Assembly (NCBI GenBank): GCA_027186245.1
Contig: CP114497.1
Coordinates: 7,571,501 to 7,635,500 of the forward strand
DNA length: 64,000 nucleotides
Direction of reading: 5' to 3'
From: Coriaria nepalensis
Lineage: Eukaryota > Streptophyta > Magnoliopsida > Cucurbitales > Coriariaceae
Of this stretch, positions 23,704-36,825 are shown in pieces. Every line of letters starts with the position of its first letter. Within the stretch, counting starts at the first letter, position 1. Made by a program: the position numbers and the translations under genes. The notes beneath the pieces are model-generated. The model did no database searches and was not told the origin of the DNA. It saw nothing but the letters and a program-made list of their open reading frames with translations.

Positions 23704-25719
23704 CACCCCACCAAATTGAGATTAACTGATTTCCAGATAAAGTCGAATTAGATTTAGAATTTAAATATTTATGATTATTATATTTATTTTTAACAAAATT
23801 AAAGATTATTTATAATTTTAAAATATAAAATTTTAAATATTTATTATAATTCCTCCCCATTTTAAGTTCTAAATTATGGACTCATTGGATAGTACAAACC
23901 ATTTTACTTGCCGACCAGTACAATTTTACAAGGCCTTCCTTATTGTAATATTTGTGTTTCATTTAATGTAAATGTCTTTCTTTCTTTCTTTCTTTCTTAT
24001 GTTGACTTCCAAAAACTCTGAGTCTTCGTGCTTCGAACACGGTTTTGAAAATTTTGTGCCGTCTCTTCCCCATCTCAACTGAAAAATGAATTCTACTCCT
24101 TGAAGTTTTGTGTCTTGTCGCATTTCGCCTTCTAGAATGTCTAATCAATGTACTATATATTAATTCTCACATAGACTTTATAATAAGAAAAATCTTTTTA
24201 TAACACACTCTTTATCACCTAATAATCTTTTTGAAATGGATTATCAAATATCATCATCATATAAGCTCGTTGTTACTACTCCTAAAAGCTTATATCAAAA
24301 GATAACGCGTGGGAATTGACGAGTAAAATCGACAAGCTTAAAATTTTCAATTCCATCATTTCAATCCAAGTTCCAAGCGAGTCCCTTCGCAAAATCTAAT
24401 GTTGAGAAGACAACCAAAATTAATGAAAGTAAGAGAATTAACCACTAATTTCTCGGAAGCTAAAGGGATTTTCAGAGGACTATCATATAGTAAGAGAAGG
24501 TGACACGTAGCTCTAAATAGACTTATAGTCGGCTAAAGTTAGCGTTAAGTGGACTATAGCTCATTAGATGCTCGGATTAGATTCATATTAGGCTCACTCG
24601 ATAATAGTTGATCGTTAAGATTGATTAATTTAGAAAATTTTAAGAAACAGAAAAATCACTTCATCTTGTTTCAATCTCATCTCCAAAACTCTAGAACATG
24701 TACATGTATAATGTGAACGAAATAAGTATAATTCAACTTGAATTTAGAAAGAAAAGTGGAAGAGGATGTCGGCATCTTATGAGTACTATTTTGTCATAAA
24801 ATGGAAATGATCTTTGAAGTGCCGTCTAATTATTAGCTAGTTTTGTCTTGTAAGAAGAAGAAGGAAAGTTAACTGAAATTCAGACTCCATTTTGACCTAA
24901 ATTTTTATAACTTTCCATCAGATTTCATTGTGTTCGGTGTGAACTTGATCTTAGTTGGCTGCAAAATTAAAGATAGAAAATGAGTTGTACATTCTCTTAC
25001 GGTTTCGGCGTAGTTCTTGATTCAATTTAATTTAGTTTTTCTTCTCTCATTGAAGAAAGTTTATTTATTTAAATATATACTATAATAACAAGTGGTTGTG
25101 ATCATTTTCTTAATCAATAAATATGTTATTTTTGTGAAGTATTTTTATATATAAACTCTTCTTCTTTTTTTTTTTCATTTTAATATGTCACAATTTGAGA
25201 ACATAAATTTTTATAATTCAATATTTATATAAAATGAGTCACTTTATTTATTATTAATTCATAATTATAAGTTAAAAATTCAAATATTTACAAAACGTAA
25301 TAGAAATATACCAAACCCGAGTTTGTTTATTTATTATTATTTTCCCTAATTTTTTAACAATAATATTTTAACCCTCAATTTCAAATTTTTTAACGTTTAA
25401 AGTTTTAACTTAAAATTATTAAATTTGTATTAATAAATCTTTGAAATTTTTATTAAACATATATGTTGATATATAAAATCTCGCCCAATATTATGTTCAC
25501 GAACCCATGCCTACAAAATAGAGAAAACACGAAAGGATGTATCTAACCTATGAACCTTCTCTGATGTCTAAGTTACGAAATTTAATCACATCAATTGATT
25601 TCCGAAAAAACAAGAGTTGTGAATTTGGAGTGTTTATTTTATGGTCACATATGGAAAAATAAGATATTTATAAGTTTTACATGATAGAGTTTTGTAAAAC
25701 TGAAGTTAATTGAGCTGGT
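23704..25719. other. AT-rich spacer upstream of the WRKY40-like gene
   Basis: No coding sequence recognised. It contains a CTTT microsatellite at about 23975-23998 and long A/T tracts. A TA run lies just before it at about 23568-23592. Nothing else that can be named was seen. Confidence 0.5.
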
Positions 25720-28479
25720 TAGAATCTCTCCTAATTTCACATTCACAAAAAATATGAGAAATACCGATATCAGACGACCTTAACCAAGATTGGATGGCAG
25801 TTTAAGGACGAGAAATCGACCACATGGCACAATTGTTATGGACGGCGGAAACAAAACTCTTCGAATCACATTCCACATGAAGAGTAACATAACCCAAATG
25901 AATAGTTTGTTCACTACCGACGAACAAACTGTGGGCTTCATCTAAGAAATTAGAGTCGACTTGAAGGTGAGAATAGAAAGCAAAAAAAGAATCACCTGAG
26001 ACGATCTGTTATGACGCCTCCATAACTGGAAGCCATCAAAGAACTCCCCAATGCTCCATTGACATTGAGTTTAAAGTAACTTGATGGGGGAGGCAACCAA
26101 CGGTAAATGACGAGATTGTGAGGTCTGTACATACGTAATGAGCAACCAAGGAACTCGATAGTGTGGATACCAAAAGCAGAAGAAGGGGACTTGACTCGGA
26201 AGAGCCCATTCCGTTGCCTAAGCCATAATTGAATGTTAGAAATAATCATCTCTGCTGACATTGAAATGTCATCATGATAGGCGCGATTCCTAACCAACCA
26301 GTAAGCATGAAGACGAACTTTCCTATGGCCTTAGGGAACTTCCATTAACAGAGAAAGGGGAAGCTCTAAAAGAAGGTTCGAGGAGCCTTACTAATTAGCA
26401 AAAGATTGGAGAGACAGGCAAGGCAACAAGAGCAGCAGGCGAGGGCATCCCTTATATGTACTTTGTTGATGTAGATTTCCATCCAAGATGAACGGTTCTA
26501 TAACCCACATTATGTCCTAAGTTCTCTATCTACATTCAACAGCAAACCGCGGCCAATGTGGTGGTCGGTCAACCATGCTTCAATGCTCTAGTCAGTTTTT
26601 TATATGAATAAGTGGAGATGATTATTTATATGTTATTATCTTAAGAAATTTGCATTATCTCTTACTGTTAAATCATTTGATTTTTATATCTAGTTTAAGT
26701 TGGGAGACACTTGATAGCTTTACACATGTCGTGCTCTTATTGTTCAGTGCTCTGACTCCCCCCTGCTCCATAATGGTGTTAACGCCTCACAATCTAGCAT
26801 GGCAGGGATATGCTCCCCACTCATACGCCTCCTTGGGTAGCACAAAGCTGCCTCAATCTGACATCCTCCAAAGCACCCCAATATGCAGCAGCGCCACCCC
26901 CGTCTAATATGCTAGGAATATGGTCTCCACTCACCTTTTAGTCTTTTTCCACATGTCGTCCCCTTCAGCATAGTTATGCAATAGTCTGAGCTGAGCGAGA
27001 AAATATCCGGCTCAGCCTCAACTTCTTTCGCCACCTCATTATCAGGCCCGGCTAATTGTCGTACCGACCGTTACTCTCCTCAACCCCAACTGTCCTCATG
27101 TTTAGACTTTATCCTCCCTTCATTCAACTGCATTGACCTCTACTAACTCTACTCAACCTCGAATTCTAAGACTAACCAGTTGAGACTATTCTAGAATCGG
27201 GTCCAACATACTCTTTACCTGCTTATGCATTCATAGCTATGTTTCGACAATGTCTTCTTGTCTAGTCGATTATGCCACTTTCAATTCTAGCAGATATTAG
27301 GTAATAAGAACCTAGAATGGCGGAAACAAAAATAGGTTCGTGTTCCCCCTTTTATTGAACGATTGATTCAAATGGAGTTAGTTGAGAATAATCCCCGTAA
27401 GAAGGTCTTTATCTTTCAATAGCTTTCTCCCTTTCCAAGGGGAAATACTTTTCATAATTATAAGAGAAGGGACGAGAGAGCCCAACACATAAAATTGAGA
27501 CAAGGATTGTATCACTCTCCACCAAAGCATGAAATGGTCAGTCAAAGGCTGACTGACCAAAGCTATATTAAAAATAGCTAAGTATTTCCATTCTTTGAAC
27601 GCTACAGCCCCATGCACGAAGAGATGAGGGGTATCTTCACAAGATCTGTTCATGCAACAACGACAAGCCGATGGTAAACAGATACCGAGCTTTTGAACGT
27701 TCCCGTCCACAACATGCAGTTTCGCATCATTTTCCAAGAAAAAAATTTAATCTTCGGAGGTATGGGGAGTTTCCACATCTTCTAAAAATAGGAAATAGTA
27801 GTCTCTAAACCGGCCACAACTCTCCGAGTTTTCCCATCGCGGCTCAGAAGCCAAGAGCTTGTTTGGAACATTAGATGTTGGTGGGATATTAGAACCCACG
27901 AACTGAACCTCCTCCTCCTCCTCCAGGTCCTAAATCAACCAGTCAGTGTTGGAAACACTTACCTGGAAACTGTTCACATTGGCTGCTATATTTAAATCCT
28001 TAGAAAGGAAACCTCACTCCCAATTATCATGCCTGAAAAAGACTGCGTCTCCATAACCCACTACCCATTGAGTATGTTGAAGAAAACAGTCCCTCACCTC
28101 AATTATGTCCTTCCAAATCCTATAGCAGTTTTGAGAGGTGGACCAAAGAGACATAGGAAGACCCTTTGTATATTTGATTTTCATGAAAGAGCACCATTGT
28201 GAAGAACCTGTTGCTAAGTTCCAAAGATGTTTTAAAGCAAAAGCTCTTTTCAAATCAATGAGGCAGTGCAGCCCCCAAACCACCTCCATCTCTCTCAGTA
28301 GATATAGTCTTCCAAGAAACCCAATAACGTCTTTTAGGATAACCATCGGAGCTCCAAATGAAATTTGCAAGCATAGCTTCAATGTCCTTGAGAACCCCTT
28401 TATGAATGCAGCAAGAAGCCAATAAGTGTAAGGGAAAGGAAAGAGAGGACATGTTTAATTAAATTGAGTTTCCCGCCCG
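25720..28479 (-). mobile_element. LINE-type (non-LTR) retrotransposon relic: RT tail, zinc-finger region, RNase H
   Basis: Minus-strand frames read, in order, the end of reverse transcriptase and its C-terminal domain (28452-28014; SSLSFPLHLLASCCIHKGV, ANFIWSS, RYWVSWKTI, GGLGA, RIWKDI, WVVGYGDAVFFRHDNW), a zinc-finger-like segment (27737-27378; CCMNRSCEDTPHLFVHGAVA), then an RNase H-type domain (26297 to about 25730; FKLNVNGALGS, YGGVI, ECDSKSFV). Stops and frameshifts separate the parts. The gap of about 1.1 kb between zinc finger and RNase H is longer than usual. The 5' part of the element is missing. Confidence 0.82.
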
Positions 28480-28712
28480 TGTTTGAAGAAGGTGAAACTA
28501 TTTTCTAATAAACAATGAAGAGTGAACAAGGTCAATAGGTTGATAGATTGTCGTACTCGATGGGTTGACGTATTCGACGGGTCAACATATTCGATGCTTC
28601 TAACATGAATAACGCGACGCCTCAACATCTGCTATATCATCAATAGCAAGAGTTGCAATTTTTTATCCAAATCCGATTCTAACAAGTTTGCAAGCTTATT
28701 AGAAATATGTGA
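28480..28712 (+). repeat. Dispersed repeat, copy A, with internal 17-bp minisatellite
   Basis: Begins tgtttgaagaaggtgaaac and ends caagcttattagaaatatgt. It aligns over its whole length with 32446-32722 (copy B), the main difference being the number of 17-bp units of the type gggtcgacgtactcgat (about three here). It starts exactly where the LINE relic ends. No coding capacity. Confidence 0.85.
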
Positions 28713-30700
28713 GTACAATCACTTATCAGACATTTAAATTTGTAAAGTAATATTTCAGAAATTTCGCAGGCAATTTTGTAGCTTATTATACATATTTTCT
28801 TACGTGGTCCCAAAGTGAATACGTATTTCATTCATTATTTAAAAGATAAGATTACACACGTCCATTTGGGTATGTTTTCATCATCACATACATCATTTGG
28901 CATCATCCGTCGTTTGAAAAAAAAAGACAAAAAACCAAAAAAACCAAAAAAACCAAAAAAAAAAAAAACAAATGTTAAAGCTGATATATAATTCAGATAT
29001 GTCAAATAGTTATGATTGTTCACGAATGAGGGAAGATCGGAATTCGGAATGAGACACTTTCTTCTCTATCCGACTCAATCTTACAAAAAATCCTAACCTG
29101 TCATTTGGACCAACATGTTGGTTTGGTTAATATTTAGAACCGGTCTCGATCTAACACGTCGGCTAAATAGCAGATATCGGTCTAGGTTAACCTGGATCGA
29201 TTGGGTTTATGGCTAACCCGTTTTGCACAGCCCTTGCTGCGTCCATGTGTGAAGGCACAATTTTGTTCACCAAACACAGTTGCGTCATTTAGCAGATAAC
29301 GGAAAATAACGTACCCTAATGATATGATTCGCAAGATTCTTCGTGCTAAACGTGACAACAACTATCAAAGTCCACCATCACTTTCTCACCTGTCTCAACA
29401 TTAATCAAATCAACATCAACATCAATATCAACATGAAGTCGTCTACACGTTTTAACAAATTAATTTGCTATTCTATATATACCTATATATATATGTAGTG
29501 CATGATCTAAGCACCTTACGTGCATGGTGATTATTGTTACTTCGTTTTTTTTTTTTTTTTTTGGCCCCCGGCCTTTCTAATTCGAAACAATTTTAACATG
29601 GGAAATATGGGGAAGAACTTATTATATCTAGGAAGATTGAATTGGACCATTAATTTTTGGGTAATGTGAAAATGATTACCTTGTCGGACCATGTATGTTG
29701 ATGCCGGAAAACGGTTTAGACAGCATGTCTTGGATCTTCTTCTTTCGATAGCAAAAGCAGTACGACTCAAATTTAGCATAGCTTTAGTACATGAACAAGT
29801 GCATACCTGAGACAAAGAGAAGGTACGTCGTTTATGCCAGATCACCATGTTGCTCTAGCTCAGCGATTGAACAGCAGCTCCTCGAGTTAGTTTTCCAGCT
29901 GTATTGCCCTCGTCATTCTTTCCTAACTGTAAGTGTTAGTTCATATATTAATTATACAGAATAAAAATAATTAAATTAAAAACCCAACAAACAGTAAATA
30001 TAAATCATAAAGAGTAAATGGATATAAATAATAAATTCATGATTAGAACATGAGTTTTAAGGAATCAGATTCTACGAAATATAATATTAAACAGAAATAG
30101 AATGAAAACATAATCTGGAAACAAAATAAAAATGAAGAACAATGTATAAATATTCAAACTAGATTACAAAAGAGAAATTCTGAGACTCGTAAACTATCAC
30201 AGTATACTTAAAATAAATTCAGCCCATATGATATATATTTTTTATTATACAATAAAATAAAAAATATTTATTTAGAATATCAAATATTTCTAACAAATTC
30301 TTAAATTATCGAGTTCTATCATTTTTGAAGTTTAGAAGTTTATAGATGATTTTAAGAGAAAATTATATAAGAGAAATTCCAAAAAGTGAGCCAATGCGAA
30401 CCGTGTTATTTTCGGACCGACATTCAGCGCACTCAGATGTGGGCGCACACGAGTCAAACCCGATCCAATCTGGATTTATAACTTTTTGCAGGAATACACA
30501 AGAGAGAGTATTCTAACTTATATATTATTACTCATTAACAAATGAACAATTCTATAGAAATACTCAATCCACTTTTCAATATGAGACAAAATTTTCTCCT
30601 TTTATTTTTTCATGTCAAACCATTCCGGTTGATGCATTTTGAGAATCAATCTCTCATTATCCATCAACTATTTTAAGTGTATCATATATCAATTCGAAAA
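28713..30700. other. Spacer with an unassigned open stretch
   Basis: Mostly AT-rich. A minus-strand open frame at 29848-29537 contains a segment flanked by a good acceptor (TTGTCTCAG, exon beginning about 29807) and donor (CAAG|GTAATC near 29682) that would encode VCTCSCTKAMLNLSRTAFAI and more; no family was recognised. A poly-T tract lies at about 29545-29562 and an A-rich aaaccaaaaa array at about 28918-28970. Confidence 0.4.
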
Positions 30701-33700
30701 TCTCATAAAAAATAATTTAAATCAATTTTGATATTTCACTCACACTCGAAGTAAGTCCACTCAAAATCAGAGCTAAACATAGCATATTAATACTATTTTC
30801 CCAACAATAAGTTAGGTGCATGTATTTTCAGTTAGCCCATATGTACATGTATCTATATGTTTATTTCCTCAGTAAAGAATATTCTAAAAAGACTGTCCAG
30901 TTATATTCATTTTCCTCTCTCAAATATTTCTCAATTTCTCTCTAAAACTTGTTAATATGGTATTAAAGCTTATTGATCACCATCCATGATCTATTTTCTC
31001 ACCTTCTCACGAATAAATTAAAGCTCTACTAACTCAACAATGGCTGATGTTACTTTAGCTAGAATTGAAATTACATTGTCCTCCTCTGGTTCAATTGATT
31101 TTAATCATCTATTCTACTTGCATCCATCAGACCCTTCCAGTTTAATTCTTGTCACTCAACCTCTAATTGGATCACTGAATAACAGCATCTGGATTCGTCA
31201 CCGACAGCACCAAAAAACCTCTCTCCGATCCGATGATGGCACATAATGGGGATAGATGTAATGCATGTGTACTTAGATGGATTATGAACGTAGTGTCGAA
31301 GGAATTATACCTCTAGGGATAGAGTACTCAACCTCTGCTCATCTAGCCTAGAAGGATCTCAAATCTAGGTTTGAGAAAATCAACAACACTACAATTTTCT
31401 TAATTTAAAGACAGATCGCCTCACCGTGCTATGAATATTCCATATTTTTTCCTATTAATAACATGATCATCAACAAAAATTAATATAATTTCTGATGAGT
31501 TTAAACAAGTCCTATGTCCCTCTTAGGAATCAGATATTTCTTATTAATCATATGCCTTCTGTTTCAGAAGCTTATGCAGTTTTAACTCAGGATGAATCTC
31601 AACAACAAATCATTTATGGCTCATAACTCAATGACGCTTCTTATGTTCTAGTTAACTCATTGAAATATTCATCATCTTCTAATCAGCCTAATAAGCCATC
31701 ATTTGAGTGCGATCATTTCCATTTGAAATGACATAGAAAGGAATTATGTTATAAGATCATCTATTATCCTTCTTTTGCTGATAAACAATATAAAGGAAAG
31801 AGGATATTCCTACAAAAGAATCCATCAGCCAACTCTTCGCAACTCAAACTTAGTCCTTCTCATTAAAATGTTACACAAGTCAATTTACCTGATCCAGTAT
31901 CAAACTCAACTTCTGTACCAGCTCAGAACTTCACTTCTGAACAATTTCAACAACTTTTGAAATTAATCAACAAGGATACTGAACAAAAGTCTTCACCTGC
32001 AGTTAGTTTTGCTACAAAGTCTCCAGGTACATCTACTTGTCTGTTGAGTTCAGATGGTTTAAAAGGCTGGATTATTGATACTGAAGCAACACACCATATG
32101 TTATGTGATTTTCATAGACTGGTTGATCTTGTTTCATGCATTGATAAACATCTAGATTCAATTGGTCTACCTAATGGAACTAAAACCCTTGCTACTCAGT
32201 TAAGAACAGTACAAATTTCTAATAAACTCATCCTTCATAATATTCTATATCTTCTTAATTTTAAATATAACTTGTTATCTGCCTCAAGCCTAACCAAGGA
32301 TAGCACATGTGCTATTCTCTCTGAGCCGGTCTGGATTTCTAATGCCTCAAGAACTAGTGTTTATCCTTCCTTTTGTATTTTTTTGAACCTTTTGACTAGA
32401 GAACAACTGGTGATTGATAGAGAGTGGCAAGAGCTCTATTAATGTTGTTTGAAGAAGATGAAACCATTTTCTAATGAACAATGAACTGATCAGTGTCAAT
32501 GGGTCGATGAGTTGATGGGTCAATATACTCGATGATCGATGGGTCGATGTACTCGATGAGTCATTTTACTCGATGGGTCGACGTACTCGATGGGTCAATG
32601 GATCCAACTTCTCTAACATGAAGCATTCGATGCATCAACGTCTGTTATATCAGCAATAGAAAGAGCTATAATTTTTTATTTAAATCTGGTTCCAGCAAGT
32701 TTACAAGCTCATTAGAGTGTGTTCGTGCATTTGATGAAAGAGTATATCTATTAGGTACCATTTGGGTCAAAATCTCCATTTTAATAGCTTTACTAAGTTA
32801 ATAGTGCAAAATGAAGTGTTTCAAACCATTCAAAACTTTCTGATCATGATTAAGACACAATATTCGTCCTCTACCAAGAAAATCAAATTTGATAATGGCC
32901 TTAAATTTATTAATTCCAAATGTGATGCCCATTTTTCCTCCCAAAGAATAATTCATGAAACTTCTTACCCTTATTAACTGCAACAAAATGATTGTGTTGA
33001 ATGTAACTATAGAGACATCTTGAACATTGCTAGATCTCTAAAATTTTGGTCCAAAATTTCGGTCTCTACCTAATAATCTTTGGAGAGATTGTGCTCCCAC
33101 TGCCACTTATTTGCTCAATAGAACCCCAACACCTCTTCTTCACAACAAAACCTTATATAAGCTTCTTTATAACAACCACCTTATGTTTATCATCTCAGGA
33201 CTGTTGGATGTATGTGTTATGCCTCCTCAGTAAATAATCATGACAAATTCTCACCTATATCATTTCCTTGCATTTTTCTTAGCTATGCTCAAAATCAAAA
33301 AGAATATTGATTGCCAAACATTCAAACTTAACAATTCCTTATTATTAGGGATGTTTATTTTGTTGAGCATATATTTTATTTTAAATCAATTGGCCACAAC
33401 CCATTTACACCATTGACATCTTTGAAGACCCAATGACATACACCCCTAATATGTCAGATCATATAGATTCTTCCTTGACAATATATGTACCTTCTTTACA
33501 AATAGTTTCTTCATCCTTACCTCCCATATCTTCTGTGATTCCTACCATTTCACCTCCTTTGCAAGCTATTTTTAGAAGGTCTACGATCCATTAAAATTTC
33601 TTCCAAATTGAATGATCATAGGTGCTACTCTACTGTTGCTTCTACTTCAATCTCAAATAGTTCTCCATGCCAACTCAGATCCAAGTATCCCTTATCTTCT

Positions 33701-34135
33701 CATCTTTCTTACTGTTCTATTTCTCCACATTTTCATGCTTTATTTTGTCTATTTCCCATGAGTCTAAACCCATGACTTACCATGAGGCATCCAAAGATTC
33801 TAGATAGTTTCATGCTATGGAACAGGAACTAGAAGCCTTAAATATCCAACACTTAGGCTATTGTTAATCTGCCTAATGGGAAGGTTCCAATTGGATGTAA
33901 ATGGATTTATAAAATCAAATATAGCGCCAATGGTGCCATTGAAAGTTTTAAGGCATATTTGGTTGCCAAAGGATATAATAAAAAAGAAGGGGTCGATTAT
34001 AATGGACATTTTCACTAGTGGCCAAGATGGTCAATGTTTGATCTATCCTTTTCCCTGCTTCCATTACTGATTGCCCCTTTATCAAATGGATGTTCATAAT
34101 ATTTTTCTTCAAGGTGATTTAAGTACGTAAATCAA
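30701..34135 (+). mobile_element. Ty1/copia retrotransposon fragment 3: decayed, 3'-truncated
   Basis: A TGGTATTAAAGC at 30958-30969 matches the copia primer-binding site with two changes, so the sequence just upstream is probably the 5' LTR end. Then come a gag start (31040; FYLHPSDPSSLILVTQPL), a protease-like GWIIDTEATHHML (about 32065-32100; DTEA in place of DSGA), a pre-integrase part, an integrase piece (32762-32977; IKFDNGLKFINSK), and the start of reverse transcriptase (33770-34130; VPIGCKWIYKIKYSANGAI, YLVAKGYN, FLQGDL). The frame is broken many times. The YVDD region, RNase H and 3' LTR are absent. Copy B of the dispersed repeat is inserted at 32446-32722. Confidence 0.85.
32446..32722 (+). 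repeat. Dispersed repeat, copy B, with expanded 17-bp minisatellite
   Basis: Begins tgtttgaagaagatgaaacc and ends acaagctcattagagtgtg. The central part (about 32498-32600) has about six degenerate 17-bp units of the type gggtcgatgtactcgat. Flanks match copy A at 28480-28712 in the same orientation. It interrupts copia fragment 3 between the pre-integrase and integrase regions. Confidence 0.85.
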
Positions 34136-35060
34136 ACTCTCTTTAGTTTTTACTCGACATTAATTTATTTGGCACACCTACTCGGAGAACTTAACCTATG
34201 ATCTGGTTCAGCTTGATTACTTGCATGACATGGCTTATCAAACTAAACCTATGTATCAAGATAATTTGTCCTACTTAACTAAGAGATCACACTGAATGGT
34301 TGTTGGTCGAACTGAATTGGCATATGTGTGATTTGACTTATTCCCTTTTTAGCCTTGTAAACTTATGAGCTAGATGGTTTACTCTTAACAAGATCAGTGA
34401 CTTAGAAATTAAACATTACGGTATATATATATTATATCAGATAAATCATTTAAAATGAATGAAAGAATCACATTTCAAATAATATAGTTTATTTTAATTA
34501 ATGAATTAAATTTAATCTCGATATATATAAATTACCCCTTTCGTTTGCATTTTCACCATTATTGTTTGCGACGACTATAATCGATATTTTGATTATATGG
34601 GCCCTTGGGCCATCTAAGATCTTAGATGAATACGTAAAAAAATTAAGCCCAAATATTGTTGAATGATAACTGATAAGAAGAACATGATTTGGGCTGGAAC
34701 TGGGCCTAACGTTATTATTACCCTTTCTTATGAAGAAGGCAGACAAAACATGTTTAAGAGAACTCACAATATTAGTCTAACCTATAATCTTTTCATTTAC
34801 TTTGACTTCTTGCTCTCAAGATAACTTAATTGAAAGCTAAACACCCACCAAAAGTTAAGACCTTCCTCTTTGAGTGTGTGGGTAATAATATCAAGTGATC
34901 TTCTCAAATGTCTCAATGCCTGTCTGTATTCTATAGAAATTAATTACGAGAAAAAAAAAAGGTTAATTATTAATATTAATAAAGAATGATATAAATTGTA
35001 GGGCGGATACCCATTTCTAACGAAATAAGAATTTGTTCATATTATAGAACTTTTTTTAAT

Positions 35061-35098
<38 letters not shown>

Positions 35099-35487
35099 GC
35101 ATGAGTGTAATATTATTTAGTGGGCCGAGTTAGAGTCCACAAACAGGAGAAAAAGAGGATGTCTTACTCTAAGAGTTTGTTTAACTTAACCCCAAATAAA
35201 ACGACTTTCACCGATTATCAACCACCATTCCCGGTGTTCAGTATCTTGCTTCACCCATTAACATCAATGGATGCACATCACCCATGACAAATGTCTGTCC
35301 TTTTTATGGCATATTTTAATAGTAAAATATCCAAAGTCCAAACTGCATATCAGTGAATAGTGATAGTGAGTCGCGAACAATAGTGAATATGTAACAGTGA
35401 GGTTTTAAAATAATTTTTACAATATATTCTTTTTGTAAATTACATGTACAGAGAGGATATCGTTTCCTTTTGCAAAATTTAACGATA
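34136..35487. other. AT-rich spacer and CIPK 3' flank
   Basis: No gene recognised. It holds A/T tracts including poly-A at about 35080-35098 and a few TGGGCC-like motifs near 34600-34710. The part next to 35488 should carry the 3' UTR of the leftward-transcribed kinase gene. Confidence 0.5.
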
Positions 35488-36825
35488 TTACTCGCCGTCA
35501 ACTTTATCGTTAATTCCGTCGTTACTGTCACACCCAGAATCACCTTGCCACGTCCAAACGATGTCTTTCAACGCCGTCCGAACGTCTTCTTCACAGAACT
35601 TAGCGTACTCCAAAGTATCCCCGGCGGACTTCGAGAACTCAACAATGGCGACTTCCGGCGCCACTTCGAAAACCTCCACCGTCACAGAAAGAGTTCCTTT
35701 CCGTCCCTCCGACTTTCCTTGCAACCTTAGCTTAAAGTCATCCACCTCCGATACCTTAAAGCTTAGCCCCTTGGCCACCTTCTCAATCTTCTCCATAATC
35801 GCCGACGCTGAACTCCTCGACGTAAACATCGATCCGGACTTCCTCTTCTTCTCGAACAGACTCGATAAATCGAATCCAGAAGACATGGATGATATGAAAT
35901 TGAAAGCGTTGAAAAATTTAGGCGTTGATTGTTTCGGACTCTCTGTTTCAGGGATCTCCTCGTGTGTTAATTTCTCTGAAATTGCTTCGTTCAAGCAGGA
36001 GAAAGACGGCGGTCTTTTAAACTGCCGTAGAAACCAGGGAACACGCATTATTTCCGGAATAGTAATACGTCGAGCTGGATCGACGACAAGGAGTTTAGAG
36101 ATCAAGCGCTTCGATTCAGGCGAGAACCAAGGCGGACATTGAAATTCAGCTTTGAAGACTTTGTTATACATAGCCATGATATTCTCGTCTTGGAAAGGAA
36201 GGTATCCAGCGAGCAAGACGAACAAAACAACGCCGCATGACCAAATATCAGCTCTCGAACCGTCGTATCCTTTTCTCCTCAGTACTTCAGGTGCCACGTA
36301 AGCAGGAGTACCGCACTGCGTGTGGAGAAGTCCATCGTTGCGTAACTGCTCTGGCAGAGCGGAGAGGCCGAAATCGGAGATCTTCAGATCTTCGTTCTCG
36401 TTGAGTAACAGATTTTCAGGTTTCAGATCACGGTGATAGACGCCTCTGCTGTGGCAGAAATCAACGGCGCTGATCAATTGCTGGAAGTATTTGCGCGCTT
36501 GATCTTCTTTGAGCTTTCCTTTCGCGACTTTAGCGAAGAGCTCGCCGCCGCGAACGTACTCCATGATGAAGAAGATCTTTGTCTTGGTAGCCATAACCTC
36601 CTTGAGCTCGACGACGTTCGGGTGGCGGACCATGCGCATAACAGAGATCTCGCGCTTGATCTGATCCATCATGCCTTCCTTCTTCACCTGATCTTTGTTG
36701 ATGATCTTGACGGCGACGCTTTCATTGGTGGTAATCTCTTTTCCATAGTAAACCTTCGCAAAAGTTCCTTTGCCTAATAACCTCCCCATCTCATACTTGC
36801 CAAACAAAATATGCCTCTCCTCCAT
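35488..36825 (-). CDS. CIPK16: CBL-interacting protein kinase, intronless (CIPK16/CIPK5 type)
   Basis: Ser/Thr kinase of the SnRK3 family, activated by calcium-bound CBL sensors and acting at membranes on ion transporters. One uninterrupted frame of 445 residues, typical for the intronless CIPK clade. The kinase domain spans about 9-265: [10 protein letters not shown]-loop, K40 in VAVK, HRD at 131-133 (in [10 protein letters not shown]), DFG at 151-153, activation loop with [11 protein letters not shown], and APE at 178-180. The regulatory part has the NAF/FISL motif (N306-A307-F308 in [16 protein letters not shown]) that binds CBL and inhibits the kinase, then a PPI-type phosphatase-binding region and the C-terminal [15 protein letters not shown]16 is preferred over CIPK5/25 because of [12 protein letters not shown] and FCEEDVR and because of neighbouring MIR156 and WRKY genes; the family call is certain, the member less so. 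Confidence 0.93.
   Translation of the reverse strand: MEERHILFGKYEMGRLLGKGTFAKVYYGKEITTNESVAVKIINKDQVKKEGMMDQIKREISVMRMVRHPNVVELKEVMATKTKIFFIMEYVRGGELFAKVAKGKLKEDQARKYFQQLISAVDFCHSRGVYHRDLKPENLLLNENEDLKISDFGLSALPEQLRNDGLLHTQCGTPAYVAPEVLRRKGYDGSRADIWSCGVVLFVLLAGYLPFQDENIMAMYNKVFKAEFQCPPWFSPESKRLISKLLVVDPARRITIPEIMRVPWFLRQFKRPPSFSCLNEAISEKLTHEEIPETESPKQSTPKFFNAFNFISSMSSGFDLSSLFEKKRKSGSMFTSRSSASAIMEKIEKVAKGLSFKVSEVDDFKLRLQGKSEGRKGTLSVTVEVFEVAPEVAIVEFSKSAGDTLEYAKFCEEDVRTALKDIVWTWQGDSGCDSNDGINDKVDGE

Noticed and set aside
28835..29023. Phe/Gly-rich minus-strand open frame
   Set aside because: It is the translation of a simple aaaccaaaaa array, not a gene.
35561..36777. Plus-strand open frames opposite the kinase
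   Set aside because: Mirror frames of an intact, conserved CIPK coding sequence.
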